The position numbers and the translations under genes were made by a program. The notes beneath the pieces were generated by a model. It made no database searches and had not been told where the DNA came from. It worked only from the letters and a program-made list of their open reading frames with translations. Shown here in pieces: positions 43,801-58,257 of a stretch of 64,000 nt of DNA. The stretch spans positions 496,001 through 560,000 of the forward strand of contig JAUILN010000001.1 in the NCBI GenBank assembly GCA_030432695.1, given 5' to 3'. Positions within the stretch are counted from its first letter, which is position 1; each line of letters opens with the position of its first letter. The stretch comes from a bacterium. GTDB lineage: Bacteria > Planctomycetota > UBA1135 > UBA2386.

Positions 43801-45006
43801 TTGGCCGAGGCACGACCGGACCTCGCGCTGCTGCTGCGCGTCGAGCAACGGGTCGCTGCGGGTCAGTGGGTCCAGGCCTGCGCGGAGTTGCTGCGTGACG
43901 TCGACACGGATCGAGAGCTGAGACGACGGCTCGAGATCGACTTCGCGCTGCCGACCCACAGTCCGTCGAGGGTCGCGTGGCTGCGAACGGTGCTGGACCG
44001 GTTGCGCGCGGACGGGACGGCAACCGCCGAGGGGCAGCCCGCGAGCGCGGAGGCTCGGGTCGCGTTCGACAACGCCATCGAAGTCATTGCATCGAGCGTG
44101 CATCGGGTCGCCGAGGATGCCGACGGGTTCGCGAGACTCGTCTCGGCGCTCGGGATCCGCGGCCATCCCTTCGTTCGGGAGATGCTGTTGCAACGCCTCT
44201 CAGAACTGCGCTGGACCTCGCTGGTCGAAACGCTCCGTGCACTCAGGCTCACGGACCCGGGACGTCACGACGCGACGATTGCCGCGTGGATCGACAGCCA
44301 TCCGGACGAGCGCGAGTCGGCGGATCGCTACCTGCGCTCGCTTGCCCCAGATCAGGAGCTCCTTCACGAACTCGCCGTGCTCGCTTCGGGGGATACGGGG
44401 CGCGGGGCGTATGCCGTCGAGCGGTTGGTCGCAGCCGGCAGGGTCGCGGAGGCACGTGCCGCGGTCGAGGACATCGCGCGGGTGGCGACGGTCCAGGACG
44501 CGTTCAGCGCGCTGCGACGTCTCCCGGTCGAGGCCCAGGACGGACTTCCCGCGGACCTTCTCGACGACGGGGCGATCACCGACTGGTTGCGTGACGAGGT
44601 CGCTCCGACGCGGATGCCGGACGGAGTCTCGGAGCGCTGGCAGCGGCGTCTCGCGCGCCTGCGCTGGGCCGCGATGACGCGGCTTCCCACGGACGCACTC
44701 CGCTTCAGAGACGTCGCGGGCATGGCGGCATGGCAGTCGGGTCGCATGGAGCCTGCCGCGGAGACGCCCGGGCTGCTGGCGCAGAGTTCCCTGTTTCGAG
44801 CGTCGTCGACGGCCGCCGACCGCGCGTCCCCCGAGGCGTTCCAGCAGATCACGGCCGCGTTCCGACTCGGCTACCGCGACATGGCGATCGGCTGGATGGA
44901 GCAGCGTCTGGCGGCTGGTCGGGAGCTGGGCCGAGTCGAGTGGTTGGTCGCAGAGACGGTCTTCCTGACGCGGATGAAGCGCGGGGTCGACCCGCTGTGC
45001 GACTGA
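43801..45006 (+). CDS. Helical repeat protein of unknown function
   Basis: A 401-residue soluble protein starting at TTG 43801, directly after the stop of the small membrane protein. The whole sequence is predicted helical, with regularly spaced Leu/Ala/Arg segments and ERES/RVAEARAAVEDIA-type helices, resembling TPR- or HEAT-like solenoids. I do not recognise a catalytic site or a specific family. Charge is balanced and there are no membrane segments. It ends 342 bases before uvrA on the same strand and may or may not be part of that transcript. A scaffold or assembly role for the membrane partner would fit, but there is no direct evidence. Confidence 0.55.
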   Translation: MAEARPDLALLLRVEQRVAAGQWVQACAELLRDVDTDRELRRRLEIDFALPTHSPSRVAWLRTVLDRLRADGTATAEGQPASAEARVAFDNAIEVIASSVHRVAEDADGFARLVSALGIRGHPFVREMLLQRLSELRWTSLVETLRALRLTDPGRHDATIAAWIDSHPDERESADRYLRSLAPDQELLHELAVLASGDTGRGAYAVERLVAAGRVAEARAAVEDIARVATVQDAFSALRRLPVEAQDGLPADLLDDGAITDWLRDEVAPTRMPDGVSERWQRRLARLRWAAMTRLPTDALRFRDVAGMAAWQSGRMEPAAETPGLLAQSSLFRASSTAADRASPEAFQQITAAFRLGYRDMAIGWMEQRLAAGRELGRVEWLVAETVFLTRMKRGVDPLCD

Positions 45007-45348
45007 GCACGGTCGCAAGCATGCGTGGCGGTGCTCGTGATGCTGGCGACCTGGTCGCCAGTCGTTCGCCACGGACATGGGTGTGTGGAGCGAGGCCCCT
45101 GCGCGCGAGTTCCGCGGCGGAAGCGCGGTCGACGCGGGCGTTCGGTCGGTGGCCATCCTGGTCAAGCGCGACCACGAGAACTCCGCGGTTGGTGCGTGGC
45201 ATTCCTGGAGGGCCGGGCCGTTGCTGCCGGGACGGATTCCGGTCCCCACCCCGTCCCCCCAACCGCTACAGTGGCGCGTTTCCCCCGATCGGCGTCTGCG
45301 CCCATTTGCCCCGTCCACGGGGTCGACCCCTCCCGCGCCCGCCCCTGC
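45007..45348. other. 342-bp gene-free region before uvrA
   Basis: No coding frame looks real. A CTACAGT (-10-like) lies about 70 bases before the uvrA ATG and a GC-rich, C-run leader (CCCCACCCCGTCCCCCCAA) precedes it. I saw no inverted repeat resembling a LexA site. The uvrA start itself has no Shine-Dalgarno. Confidence 0.5.
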
Positions 45349-51191
<5,843 letters not shown>

Positions 51192-51195
<4 letters not shown>

Positions 51196-52931
51196 ATCCC
51201 GAGAACCCGCTGGTCGTGCAATCCGACCGCACGGTGCTCGTCGAGACCCAGCACCCGCGCTTCGAGGAAGCCCGCGAGCGCCTCGCGCGCTTCGCCGAGT
51301 TGCAGAAGTCGCCCGAGTTCGTGCACTTCTACCGCGTCACGCCGATCAGCGTCTGGCATGCCGCCGCGCTCGGCGAACGTGCCGAGGAGATCACCGACTA
51401 CCTCACCGCCGCGTCGATGTATCCGGTGCCGCAGCAGGTGCTCGCCGACGTGCACGAGTGGCACGGTCGCTACGGCATGCTGCGCTTCGTGCCGACCGAC
51501 CGTGCCGACACGTTGCGGATGGACAGCAGCGACGCGGTGGTGCTGCAGGGACTGCTCGAATCGAAGACGCTGCAGCCACTGGTCCACGGCGAGACCGCGG
51601 TCTACCGCGAGGACGAGGGCGGCTCGGTCGAGTTTCCCAGTGCCCACCGCGGCGTGATGAAGCACTGCCTGGTGAAGCTCGGCCATCCGGTGGTCGACGA
51701 GGCCGGCTACGCCCGCGGTGAGGCGCTCGAGGTCGCGCTCCGCGAGACCTCCGCGCTGGGCGGCGTGCCGTTCGCGCCGCGTGACTACCAGACCCGCGCG
51801 GTCGCGTCGTTCTGGCAGGACGGGGCGGCGACCGGCGGCTGTGGCGTGGTGGTGCTGCCCTGTGGTGCCGGCAAGACCGTGGTCGGTCTGGCGGCGATGG
51901 CGCAGGTCGGCGCGCGGACCCTGGTGCTGACCACCAACACCGTCGCGGTGCGGCAGTGGAAGCGCGAGCTCCTCGACAAGACCACGCTGACCGAGGATCA
52001 GGTCGGCGAGTACACCGGCGACCACAAGGACGTGCGGCCGGTGACGATCGCGACCTACCAGATCCTCACCTGGCGGCGCCGCAAGACCGACCCGTTCGTC
52101 CACTTCCCGCTGCTGGAGAACGCCGACTGGGGGCTGATCGTCTACGACGAGGTGCACCTGCTGCCGGCTCCGGTGTTCCGGGCCACCGCGGCGATCCAGG
52201 CGCGGCGGCGGCTTGGGCTGACCGCGACGCTGGTTCGCGAGGACGGCAAGGAGGGCGACGTGTTCTCGTTGATCGGGCCGAAGCGCTGCGAGGTGCCGTG
52301 GAAGGAACTCGAGCGCAAGGGCTTCCTGGCGGCGGCGCGCTGCTTCGAGTTGCGGGTGTCGCTGAACGACGTCCGTGCGGCGCAGTACGAGGCGGCCAGT
52401 GCCCGTTCGCGGGTCAAGCTCGCCGCCGAGAACGAGCGCAAGCTGTCGGTGGTCGCCGAACTGCTGCGGCGCCACGACGGTGACCGCGTGTTGGTGATCG
52501 GTCAGTTCCTCGACCAGCTGCGCACCCTGGCGAAGACCCTCGGCCTGGCGTTGATCACCGGCCGCACGCCGATGGACGAGCGGGAGAAACTGTTCAACGC
52601 GTTCCGGGAGGGGCGGCTCCGCCATCTCGCGGTCAGCAAGGTCGGCAACTTCGCGATCGACCTGCCGGACGCCAACGTGCTGATCCAGGTGTCGGGGACC
52701 TTCGGGAGTCGGCAGGAGGAGGCGCAGCGGTTGGGGCGGATCCTGCGGCCGAAGGGTGACCGCGGCGGCGAAGCGGTGTTCTACACCGTGGTCAGCGCCG
52801 ACACGTGCGACGAGGAGTACGGCGCGCGCCGTCAGCTGTTCCTCGCCGAGCAGGGCTACGCCTACGAGATCGTCCATGCCGACGAACTCTGTGATCTGGA
52901 TCCCGCGAGCCAGGGGGTGGTCGACGCATGA
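51192..52931 (+). CDS. XPB-type DNA repair helicase (SF2, RAD25/XPB family)
   Basis: A 579-residue helicase of the bacterial XPB group, the counterpart of the eukaryotic TFIIH helicase that opens DNA at lesions. The N-terminal DNA-damage-recognition-like domain covers about 1-190. The helicase core has APRDYQTRAV (Q-motif-like, 195-204), Walker A CGAGKT (224-229) and DEVH (319-322). The XPB-specific R-E-D motif lies at 349-351 (LVRED), and motif VI EEAQRLGRILRPKG is near 520. No UvrB-like beta-hairpin or nuclease domain is present. The GTG start overlaps the uvrA stop as GTGA, and its own stop overlaps the next gene as ATGA. Direct coupling to uvrA supports a role with nucleotide excision repair in this organism. 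Confidence 0.93.
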
Positions 52932-55018
52932 GTCCGTTCACTCTGCGCGCGCTGGTGCGCGATCTGTCCGAGCAGGAGGTGCGCAGCATCCGGGCGCGCT
53001 GGGCCGAGAGCCGCGAGGTCGCCGGCGGCGAGCAGCTGGCGCGGCCGCGGGTCGTCGCGCAGCTCGCCGACCAGATGGGCGACGAAGAGCGGGTGCAGAC
53101 CCGGCTCAAGGAGTTGCCCGAGAAGCTGGCGGGACTGGTCGAGGGCCTCCTCGAAGCGCCCGACCACGCTGGCGATCTCCGCGGCATCCATCAGGCCCAC
53201 GGCGAGGCGTTCCGCAGCCGCTACGAACTCGAGGCGTCGCTGGTGGCGCTGACCCGGGAGGGCTTCGTGTTCCCGGCGCGGCGTCGGGAGCAGGACGAGA
53301 CCCGCTACGCGATCCCCGGCGAACTCGCGTCCTGCATCCGCGCGTTGCGCCGCCGGCAGCAGGTCGAGCTGCGCGGTACGCTGTCGCTGAAGGGCTTCCT
53401 GCACGCGCGCTACTACTCCGGCGAGCGGGCTGCCGGCGACGCTCCGACGGAGGATGGCGACGGTCTGAGCGCGCAGGCGCGAAGGGTCTACAAGATCTAT
53501 CTGATGGAGAGTTCCATCAAGAGCCGCGTCCAGGGGCTACCGGATGGGGTGCGGCGGGTCTTCGAGCGGGTGCTGGGCACCTACGGCGGGATCATGCCGG
53601 TCACCGAACTCGGGCGCGTGGCGGGCGACGAGGACGTCGACGTCGACGTCGACCTGGTGAAGAAGTGCCTCGAGGACGCGATGCTCGGCACGGTCGCGCC
53701 GCTGCGGCTGGCGCGCTTCGGTCTGGAGCCGGTCGAGCGCGCGGTCGTGGTGTTCTACGAGATCGCGCTGGCCCGCCTGCAGACCTGGGGCGACGACCAT
53801 GGCGAGCCGCAGATCGACGAGGCGATCAGTGCGGGCGTCGACCTGCTGACCAACGTCGGGCGGTTCCTGCGCGACGTCGCCAACACCAAGGTGCAGTTCA
53901 CCGTCGAGGGCCAGCTCTACAAGGCCTCGGCGCGGCGCATCGTGAAGGGCTTCCTGCAGATGCCCGGCGGCTACATGCCGCCCGAGACCCAGGCCCGCTT
54001 CATCTACGCGTTCACGCGCTCGCGGCGGTTGATCGAGCGCAGCGGCGAGCGCGCGCTGCGGCTGTCGAGTGGCGGGCTCGACTTCGAGCACCACACGCTG
54101 CACGAGAAGCTCAACGCGCTGTTGGCGTTCTCGGTGGAGGAGCGCGCGCCGCAGGGCGAGCACTTCCACCAGGTGCGGCTCCGGCGGATCCTGCTGCGGC
54201 TGTTGCGCCGGCTCGAGCCGGAGCAGTGGTACGAGGCGTTGTTCGTGCCGTTCCTGGCCCGCAACGGCTACCTCGGCAAGCTCGATGAGCTGCGCGTCGA
54301 GGAGTTCTTCGCGGCGCGGTTCAAGGGTGGCGGCTACGTGCCGACCGAGACCGTGCAGCAGATCTGCCTGCACCTGCTCGACTTCGTGAAGCGGCGGCTC
54401 TACCCGCTCGGCCTCGTGGACCTCGGGCTGCGCGAGGGCCGGCCGGTGGCGATCCGGCTGTCGCGGCTCGGCGCCGAGCTGCTCGGCGCGGTCGACGCCA
54501 ACGAGGTCGGTGGTCATCGCTCGAGCGTGGTCGTGAACCCCGACTTCGAGCTGATCCTGTTCCCGGGCGAGGACGAGCACGAGGCGGTGCACGCCCTCGA
54601 CCAGTTCTGCGAGCGGCTGAAGACCGACCACATCCACCACTTCCGGATCTCGCGGCAGAGCGTCCAGTCGGCGCTGCACGAGGGCGTCGCCCTGAGCCAC
54701 ATCATCCAGGAGTTGTCCGACCGCAGCCGCGCGCCGCTGCCGCAGAACGTGGTGTTCAGCCTGGAGGACTGGGGCGACCAGGCCGGGGTCCTGGTCCTCG
54801 ACGAGGACATGGTGCTCACCGGCCGCCGCGCCGAAGTGGTCGAGCGCTTCGCTTCGCATCCCCGGCTCGCCGAGCAGGTCACCGGGCGGAAGGGCGACTG
54901 TGCGCTGCGCCTCGACCCGGACGTGCGGTTCGACGAGCTCCGCGATCTGGCCCGCGACCTCGGCTTCCTGATCGAGCGTCGGTCCGAGCCGGACGGCGAC
55001 GAGAGGGACGGACGGTGA
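52928..55018 (+). CDS. XPB-associated protein with helicase-associated (Helicase_C_3-type) domain
   Basis: A 696-residue protein of the kind encoded next to XPB in many bacteria (the neighbour of mycobacterial XPB is a similar long protein). The N-terminal 500 residues are alpha-helical and carry winged-helix-like segments (for example RYELEASLVALTREGFVFPA). From about residue 535 the helicase-associated domain is clear: VVVNPDFELILFPGEDEHEA, IHHFRISRQSVQSALHEGV, HIIQELSDRSRAPLPQNVVF and SLEDWGDQAGVLVLDEDMV. It has no helicase motifs of its own, so it probably acts as regulator or clamp of the XPB helicase. The ATG overlaps the helicase stop and the stop overlaps the thiE start (GTGA), keeping the chain of coupled genes. 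Confidence 0.85.
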   Translation: MSPFTLRALVRDLSEQEVRSIRARWAESREVAGGEQLARPRVVAQLADQMGDEERVQTRLKELPEKLAGLVEGLLEAPDHAGDLRGIHQAHGEAFRSRYELEASLVALTREGFVFPARRREQDETRYAIPGELASCIRALRRRQQVELRGTLSLKGFLHARYYSGERAAGDAPTEDGDGLSAQARRVYKIYLMESSIKSRVQGLPDGVRRVFERVLGTYGGIMPVTELGRVAGDEDVDVDVDLVKKCLEDAMLGTVAPLRLARFGLEPVERAVVVFYEIALARLQTWGDDHGEPQIDEAISAGVDLLTNVGRFLRDVANTKVQFTVEGQLYKASARRIVKGFLQMPGGYMPPETQARFIYAFTRSRRLIERSGERALRLSSGGLDFEHHTLHEKLNALLAFSVEERAPQGEHFHQVRLRRILLRLLRRLEPEQWYEALFVPFLARNGYLGKLDELRVEEFFAARFKGGGYVPTETVQQICLHLLDFVKRRLYPLGLVDLGLREGRPVAIRLSRLGAELLGAVDANEVGGHRSSVVVNPDFELILFPGEDEHEAVHALDQFCERLKTDHIHHFRISRQSVQSALHEGVALSHIIQELSDRSRAPLPQNVVFSLEDWGDQAGVLVLDEDMVLTGRRAEVVERFASHPRLAEQVTGRKGDCALRLDPDVRFDELRDLARDLGFLIERRSEPDGDERDGR

Positions 55019-55665
55019 GTCGCGGAACGGATCCGAGGTCGCGACTCCGCACCGCGCTGCGGCTGGTGATGGTCAGCGACGGGTGCGGCGACGTGAAGCG
55101 GCTGTTGGTCGCGGCGCGCGCGGCGGTCGGTGCCGGGGTGCGCGCGGTGCACGTTCGCGAATCGAGGCTCGGTGCGCGGGAGTTGGCGGCGGTGTGTCTG
55201 CGACTGCGGGCCCTGCTCGATCCGCTCGGCGGTCTGGTGGTGGTCGGCGATCGGGTCGACGTCGCGATGACCGGAGCTGCTCATGGGGTACAGCTCGGAC
55301 ACCGCAGTCTGGAACCGGCGGCGGTTCGAGCCTTCGCGGAGAAGGACCTGCTGATCGGTTGCTCGACCCACGATGCCGCCGAGATCGCAACCGCGGTCGA
55401 AGGCGGCGCCGACTTCGTGACCCTCGCTCCGGTGTTTCCCAGCGCCAGCAAGCCCGGCCATCCGGGCCTCGGTCTGGCGGCGGCACGAACTCTGACCGCG
55501 GCCTGCCCGCTGCCGGTGGTCTGGCTCGGCGGGTTCGACGCGGCGCGGATCGCGGCCTGCGTCGACGAGCCGGCTGCCGGCTTCGCCGCGCTGGGTGCCT
55601 TCGGGGAACCGAGCGGGGCGCAGGCTCTGGTGTCCGCTCTCCGCGTCGCGGAGGTCCGGCGATGA
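55015..55665 (+). CDS. thiE: Thiamine-phosphate synthase family protein (ThiE, possibly TenI-like)
   Basis: A 216-residue TIM-barrel protein of the ThiE/TenI family; ThiE joins the pyrimidine (HMP-PP) and thiazole (THZ-P) halves of thiamine. Visible motifs are AGVRAVHVRESRLGARELA (40-58), VVGDRVDVAM (76-85), AHGVQLGHRSL (89-99), GCSTHDAAE (115-123) and the loop GADFVTLAPVFPSASKPGHP (131-150). Two deviations exist. The family R-x-K at the first motif reads R-E-S, so the substrate lysine is missing, and the NDR of typical ThiE is GDR. That leaves TenI-like activity open, but thiL two genes downstream favours thiamine synthesis. It begins with GTG overlapping the previous stop, and its TGA overlaps the next ATG. 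Confidence 0.85.
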   Translation: MSRGTDPRSRLRTALRLVMVSDGCGDVKRLLVAARAAVGAGVRAVHVRESRLGARELAAVCLRLRALLDPLGGLVVVGDRVDVAMTGAAHGVQLGHRSLEPAAVRAFAEKDLLIGCSTHDAAEIATAVEGGADFVTLAPVFPSASKPGHPGLGLAAARTLTAACPLPVVWLGGFDAARIAACVDEPAAGFAALGAFGEPSGAQALVSALRVAEVRR

Positions 55666-56039
55666 GCGTGCGCACCTTGCAGTGGGCCGGCCGCATCCGT
55701 CGTGCGATGCTGCCGCTGGCGATCGTGCTGGGCGTGCTGCTGTGGTGGAACTACGGCACGCTGACGGTGCCGCGTGGCATGGACTCGATGCCTGACTATC
55801 CGCCGGGCACGCTCTGCATCATCGCCAAGGAGCCGGGCAACCTCGCGGTCGGGCAGGTGGTGTTCGTCGACCTCGGTGGCGGCACGGTGCTCACCCGCAT
55901 CACCGCGCTCGACGAGGAGACCGTCACCGTGCGCCACGACGCCGACGACTCGGCTCTCCCCGACAGTGACGAGGTCGGTCCCCTGCCGCGTAGCGCGGTA
56001 CGGGCGCTGCTGCTCACGGCGTTCCGGAGCGACGGCTGA
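55662..56039 (+). CDS. Small S26 signal-peptidase-like membrane protein lacking the catalytic lysine
   Basis: A 125-residue protein with one membrane segment (about 16-29, LPLAIVLGVLLWWN) followed by a short S24/S26-type peptidase fold. The nucleophile region is RGMDSMPDYPPGT, with Ser42 where signal peptidases have the catalytic Ser in SMxP. VGQVVFVDLG matches the box of GDIVV. At the place of the KRV motif the sequence reads VLTRITALDEET, so Thr78 takes the place of the general-base lysine. An active peptidase would need a base elsewhere; a non-catalytic binding or maturation role is possible. The length is far below true SPase I (about 250-320). It overlaps thiE (ATGA) and thiL (TGATG), which gives it a tight but unexplained place in the operon. 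Confidence 0.65.
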   Translation: MSVRTLQWAGRIRRAMLPLAIVLGVLLWWNYGTLTVPRGMDSMPDYPPGTLCIIAKEPGNLAVGQVVFVDLGGGTVLTRITALDEETVTVRHDADDSALPDSDEVGPLPRSAVRALLLTAFRSDG

Positions 56040-57004
56040 TGGGGGCGGGTGGCGGCCGGCGGGTGCCGTGGACCGGTGGGGTGCGTCGGGAGCGGGCCTT
56101 CACCGACTGGCTCGGGAGGATGCACCGCCAGGGGCCTGGTGTGTTGGTCGGCATCGGCGACGACGCAGCGGTGCTCGCCGCAGGCAACGAGCCTTGGGTG
56201 GTGGCCTGCGACCCGGTGATCGAGGGCGTGCACTTCGATCCCGACACCGCGCCCCGGTGGATCGCGCACAAGGCCGTGCACCGCAACCTGTCGGACCTCG
56301 CGGCGATGGGGGCCCGGCCGCGCTACCTGGTCGCGTCGCTGCTGCTGCCCACCGGCACGCCGGTGCGCAGGCGCAACGCGCTGTCGGCGGGACTCGAACG
56401 GGCTGCGCAGGAGGCGGGCTGCTCGGTGGTGGGGGGCGACGTCGCGTCGACCCCCGGGCCACTGACCCTGACGGTCACCGCACTCGGTTCCCTGCCCGGG
56501 CGGGCGCTGCGGCGGGACGCGGCGCAGGTCGGCGACTCGATCCACGTGACCGGTCCCCTCGGCGGCTCGCGGGCCGGGCGGCACCTGCGGTTCCGGGCCC
56601 GCGTCGAGGCGGGGCTGTGGCTCGCGCAGCAGGAGGGTGTGGGCGCGGTGATGGACGTCAGTGATGGACTGGCGATCGATCTGCAGACTCTTTGCGTGGC
56701 GTCGGGCGTGGCCGGCGCGGTGCTCGATGCGGAGCGGATTCCCATGCACCGGGACGCCCACCGCGCGGCGGCGCGGGGTTCGGGTCGGTCCGTGCTCGAC
56801 CACGCACTCGGCGACGGCGAGGACCACGAGCTGCTGTTCACCGTGCGGCCCGGGGCGGAGCTGGGGTGGAGTGACGGCCTACTCGACCGTGGCGCGGCGG
56901 TTCCGATCGGAGCCGTGAGCGACCGACCCGGTCTCCGAATGCGTGACCGGACCGGTGGGGAGCAGCCGCTCCGCGATCAGCTCGGGTTCCAACACCAGGT
57001 GTGA
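56039..57004 (+). CDS. thiL: Thiamine-monophosphate kinase
   Basis: A 321-residue member of the PurM/ThiL/SelD family; ThiL phosphorylates thiamine monophosphate to the cofactor thiamine pyrophosphate. Motifs visible are VLVGIGDDAAVLA (35-47), CDPVIEGVHFDPDTAP (metal and substrate loop), RNLSDLAAMGARPRYLVASL, CSVVGGDVASTPGPLTLTVT, and MDVSDGLAIDLQ. The start overlaps the S26-like stop by one base (TGATG). The final 42 codons overlap, in the opposite direction, the 3' end of the uracil-DNA-glycosylase gene (56879-57004). ThiL is essential in many bacteria, so this end of the operon has strong selective value. Confidence 0.95.
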   Translation: MGAGGGRRVPWTGGVRRERAFTDWLGRMHRQGPGVLVGIGDDAAVLAAGNEPWVVACDPVIEGVHFDPDTAPRWIAHKAVHRNLSDLAAMGARPRYLVASLLLPTGTPVRRRNALSAGLERAAQEAGCSVVGGDVASTPGPLTLTVTALGSLPGRALRRDAAQVGDSIHVTGPLGGSRAGRHLRFRARVEAGLWLAQQEGVGAVMDVSDGLAIDLQTLCVASGVAGAVLDAERIPMHRDAHRAAARGSGRSVLDHALGDGEDHELLFTVRPGAELGWSDGLLDRGAAVPIGAVSDRPGLRMRDRTGGEQPLRDQLGFQHQV

Positions 57005-58257
57005 CGGAGCGAGTGGCACTTGACCTGCGGCCGCCGCGGCACGACGCAGGTCGTGCACCATCGCAGCTCGCAGCTCCGCGCGGAGTTCCGCACCCTCGGA
57101 GCGCAGCAGCGCGGCTGGATGGTGGGTGGCCAGGGTGACCGGCGCGTAGCGGCTGGATCGCGCCACGCCGCGTTGCTCGAGCAGGCGGAACGACGGTCCG
57201 AAGGTCGCTTGCGCGGCCGTGCTGCCGAGGCAGACCAGGACCGCTGGGCGGACCAGCGCCAGCTCGGCGTCGAGCCACGGTTGGCACTGGCTGACGATGC
57301 GGTGGCGCGGGCGGGCGTGCAGCCGGCGCTTGCCGTGCGGCGTGACCTCGACGCGGTGGGCGAAGTGCTTCACCGCGTTGGTCACGTAGAGGGCGCTGCG
57401 TTCGAGGCCCGCTGCGCGCAGGACCTCGTCGAGGAGCTGGCCGGCGGGACCGACGAACGGCCGGCCGGCGCGCTCCTCCTGGTCGCCGGGTTGCTCGCCG
57501 AGCAGGACGATGCGGGCATCGACCGGACCTTCGCCGAGTACCGGTCGGGTGCCGTCGGTGCACAGCTCACAGCCTCGGCAGCCGGGCAGGGCGGCGCGCA
57601 GCGTGTCGAGGTCGTGCGGGGCGGCCGGCACGAACGGCGCCGCGGACTCGGCCACCGACCCCGCGCGATCGGGCATCTCCTGGAGGCGGCGCGGCACGTC
57701 GGCCAAGAGGCCTGGGATCGCGCGCGTCTCCGGCAGGGTCGGCCAGTGGTGCTTCGGCATCTCGGCGACCATCGCCGCGAGCTCGACCCGCGCCGGGTTG
57801 AAGATCGCGCCGTAGTAGGCGACCCAGAGGTCTTCGGTCTGCTCGCCGCTCGACGCACCGCCTTCTCGGGCGCCGCGAAGGTCGCCAGATCGGGGGCGAG
57901 GACGTCGTCGGGATGGAGTGCTGGGGAGGTGGCGTCGGAATGCGTCGACTCGCTGCGACGCGCCATCCGCCAGACCAGTCGGTAGAGCAGGTCCCAGACC
58001 TCCGGATCGGCGTGGCAGGCGACGGTCGGGATCCGGCGGGCGAAGGACGCGGGCAGCCGCAGCCTCGGCGGGAGGTTCTGGGGTGCGGTGCCCGGTGCGT
58101 CGAGGGCGTCGAACGGACCGGGCGCCTCGCGGTCGATGCGGGTCGGGTCGATCCATTCGACCTGGCCGGGGGCGACGCCCTGGTGCAGGAGCGCGCGTGC
58201 GTGCTCGCGCCAGTGCTCGAGACTGCCGTCGAGGACCACGGTGGTTGGGCGATTCAC
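56879..58257 (-). pseudogene. UdgX-type uracil-DNA glycosylase fusion, frameshifted with an internal deletion
   Basis: Fusion of an N-terminal SAM-linked DUF4130-like domain with a C-terminal UdgX domain. The start is GTG at 58257, overlapping the partner stop as GTGA. Frame 1 (58257 to about 57870) reads VVLDGSLEHWREHARALLHQ ... DPEVWDLLYRLVWRMARR ... LATFAAPEKAVRR. It then changes directly to frame 2, GEQTEDLWVAYYGAIFNPAR and EMPKHHW, so the middle of the DUF4130-like domain (family core with HKMHAFVRF) is missing. The UdgX part is complete in frame 2: LGEQPGDQEERAGRPFVGPA, KRRLHARP with the His that covalently attaches to the abasic site in UdgX, and LATHHPAALLR near the end. The last about 45 residues run over thiL. 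The UdgX domain may still be made if internally initiated; the whole gene looks broken. Confidence 0.75.

Noticed and set aside
45007..45348. Possible LexA-type SOS box before uvrA
   Set aside because: I looked for an inverted repeat with a fixed spacer and found none that was convincing.
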